Source: Arthrobacter sp. (GTDB taxonomy: Bacteria; Actinomycetota; Actinomycetes; Actinomycetales; Micrococcaceae). From it: a stretch of DNA of 22,283 nt. The notes under the pieces are model-generated. The model ran no database searches. It was not told the origin of the DNA and worked only from the letters and a program-made list of their open reading frames with translations. The DNA lies in the NCBI GenBank assembly GCA_025464925.1, contig JAODMS010000111.1, positions 1 to 22,283 on the forward strand, in the 5' to 3' direction. Within the stretch, counting starts at the first letter, position 1. Each line of letters begins with the position of its first letter. The translations under genes were made by a program, and so were the position numbers. Shown piece after piece: positions 21,292 through 22,283 of this stretch.

Positions 21292-22283
21292 TTAGACGTG
21301 TCCAATCGCGTTTCGGCTGGCGTTGCGGATGTAGCAGGCCCAGCAGACAATCAGCATCAGGACATAGGCGCCGACGAAACCGTAGAACGCGGGGGTGTAC
21401 GAGCCGCTGGCACTGTTGGAGGCGTTCAGCACCTGCGGGATGACGAAGCCGCCGTAGGCGCCGATGGCAGAGATCAGGCCAAGGGCCGAGGATGCCAGCC
21501 GCTGGGTCGCCACCGTGCTGGCGCCGGACTTGGCTGCCCGGCTCGCGGTGGCGAAGATGACCGGAATCATCCGGTAGGTGGCGCCGTTGCCGAAGCCGCT
21601 GGCGGTGAAGAGCATCAGGAACAGGACCAGGAAGAGCCAGAAGTTCTTCAGCGGCAGGGTCCAGATCATGGTCAGGGTAATCACTGCCATGGAAGCGAAT
21701 GCCGCAACGGTCATCCGGGCGCCACCCATCCGGTCAGCCATCCGGCCGCCGTAAGGACGGGCCAATGAACCGACCAGCGGGCCGAGGAACGCCAGTGACA
21801 GGGCCACGGTGCCGACTCCGATAGAGGAGAAAGCCGGGAAGTAATCCTTGATGAGCTTGGGGAAGACGCCGGCGAAACCGATGAACGAACCGAAGGTGCC
21901 GATGTACAGCAGTGCCATGACCCACAGGTGCGGTTCCTTGAGCGCGGCGACCGAACCGGCAACGTCGCCCTTGGCGCTTGTGAGGTTGTTCATGTACTTG
22001 AAGGCGCCGTAGGCGGCCAGGAGGATGAAGGGGACCCACATCCAGCCGGCCAGTGGCAGGTTGACGGTGCCTGCGGCCAGGACGGTGATAACGATGGGCA
22101 CAGCGAGCTGCGCGACGGCGGCACCCATGTTGCCGCCGGCGGCGTTCAGCCCCAGCGCCCAGCCCTTTTCGCGGGCCGGGTAGAAGAAGGTGATGTTGGC
22201 CATGGAGCTGGCGAAGTTTCCACCGCCGAAGCCGGCCAGGGCGGCCACCAGGAGCATGACGCCGAACGGGGTTTCGGGGTTGG
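21292..22283 (-). CDS. narK: nitrate/nitrite transporter of the NNP family (MFS), N-terminus outside window
   Basis: About 330 C-terminal residues of a major-facilitator transporter are visible; the start lies beyond the window. The NNP family signature is clear: GGGNFASSMANITFFYP followed by KGWALGLNAAGGNMGAA. The cytoplasmic loop ARPYGGRMADRMGGARM is typical of MFS, and the second half contains SGFGNGATYRMIPVIF. Roughly nine hydrophobic segments can be counted. It imports nitrate and/or exports nitrite. One base separates its stop from the nasA start, so narK, nasA and nasB form one operon whose promoter is not in view. Confidence 0.93.
   Translation of the reverse strand, partial: NPETPFGVMLLVAALAGFGGGNFASSMANITFFYPAREKGWALGLNAAGGNMGAAVAQLAVPIVITVLAAGTVNLPLAGWMWVPFILLAAYGAFKYMNNLTSAKGDVAGSVAALKEPHLWVMALLYIGTFGSFIGFAGVFPKLIKDYFPAFSSIGVGTVALSLAFLGPLVGSLARPYGGRMADRMGGARMTVAAFASMAVITLTMIWTLPLKNFWLFLVLFLMLFTASGFGNGATYRMIPVIFATASRAAKSGASTVATQRLASSALGLISAIGAYGGFVIPQVLNASNSASGSYTPAFYGFVGAYVLMLIVCWACYIRNASRNAIGHV

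Noticed and set aside
1..22283. CRISPR arrays, tRNA/rRNA genes, insertion sequences, prophage or defence genes
   Set aside because: None seen on either strand: no regularly spaced direct repeats of CRISPR type, no tRNA cloverleaf signature or transposase/integrase motifs. The region is metabolic core and accessory chromosome.

Overview
The window looks like a chromosomal segment of a high-GC actinobacterium of the Micrococcaceae (Arthrobacter/Pseudarthrobacter type). The grounds are the very GC-rich codon third positions, actinobacterial families such as NnaR-type HemD/winged-helix fusions and LpdA-type quinone reductases, TANNNT -10 elements, and several apparently leaderless genes. Assignment is from recalled family features only; no database search was possible. 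There are 17 intact or edge-truncated genes plus two gene remnants.

Layout. (1) 1-2453: the 3' end of a YdjM-like membrane protein converges at a strong hairpin on a small two-TM protein, preceded on the minus strand by deoC and a compact NirB-like flavoprotein. (2) 2627-8226: nitrite-reduction block. On the minus strand lie nirB (siroheme nitrite reductase), a siroheme-type uroporphyrinogen-III methyltransferase, and an NnaR-like HemD/winged-helix regulator, with gaps or overlaps of a few bases. nirD is divergent on the plus strand. (3) 8240-12945: PMM/PGM-family mutase, an Rrf2-family regulator, purine nucleoside phosphorylase, and an LpdA-like flavoprotein. (4) 13036-15805: hypothetical acidic protein, RibD-C/DHFR-like reductase, HtrA-type protease. 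(5) 15806-16562: decayed DNA carrying an apparent HIBADH 3'-end remnant and a fragment of a small alpha/beta protein. (6) 16563-22283, all minus strand: HIBADH-family dehydrogenase, then (in transcription order) narK, nasA, nasB for nitrate import and reduction to nitrite.

How it works together. NarK imports nitrate, NasA (Mo-bis-MGD) with NasB reduces it to nitrite, and NirB/NirD reduces nitrite to ammonium. The methyltransferase supplies precorrin-2 for siroheme, and the NnaR-like protein probably coactivates the pathway. The nirB, nirD and compact-flavoprotein promoters share an architecture: 11-bp-phased half-sites ending exactly 10 bp upstream of a TANNNT -10, as expected for a GlnR/OmpR-type activator. 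PNP, the mutase and DeoC would form a (deoxy)nucleoside salvage route.

Most notable: the common phased promoter design, which brings an uncharacterised flavoprotein into the nitrogen regulon; a perfect 21-bp-stem palindrome inside nasA encoding extra residues between Fe-S ligands; a 15-bp-stem palindrome between the divergent mutase and Rrf2 genes; repeated leaderless-start signatures; and the gene-remnant patch.
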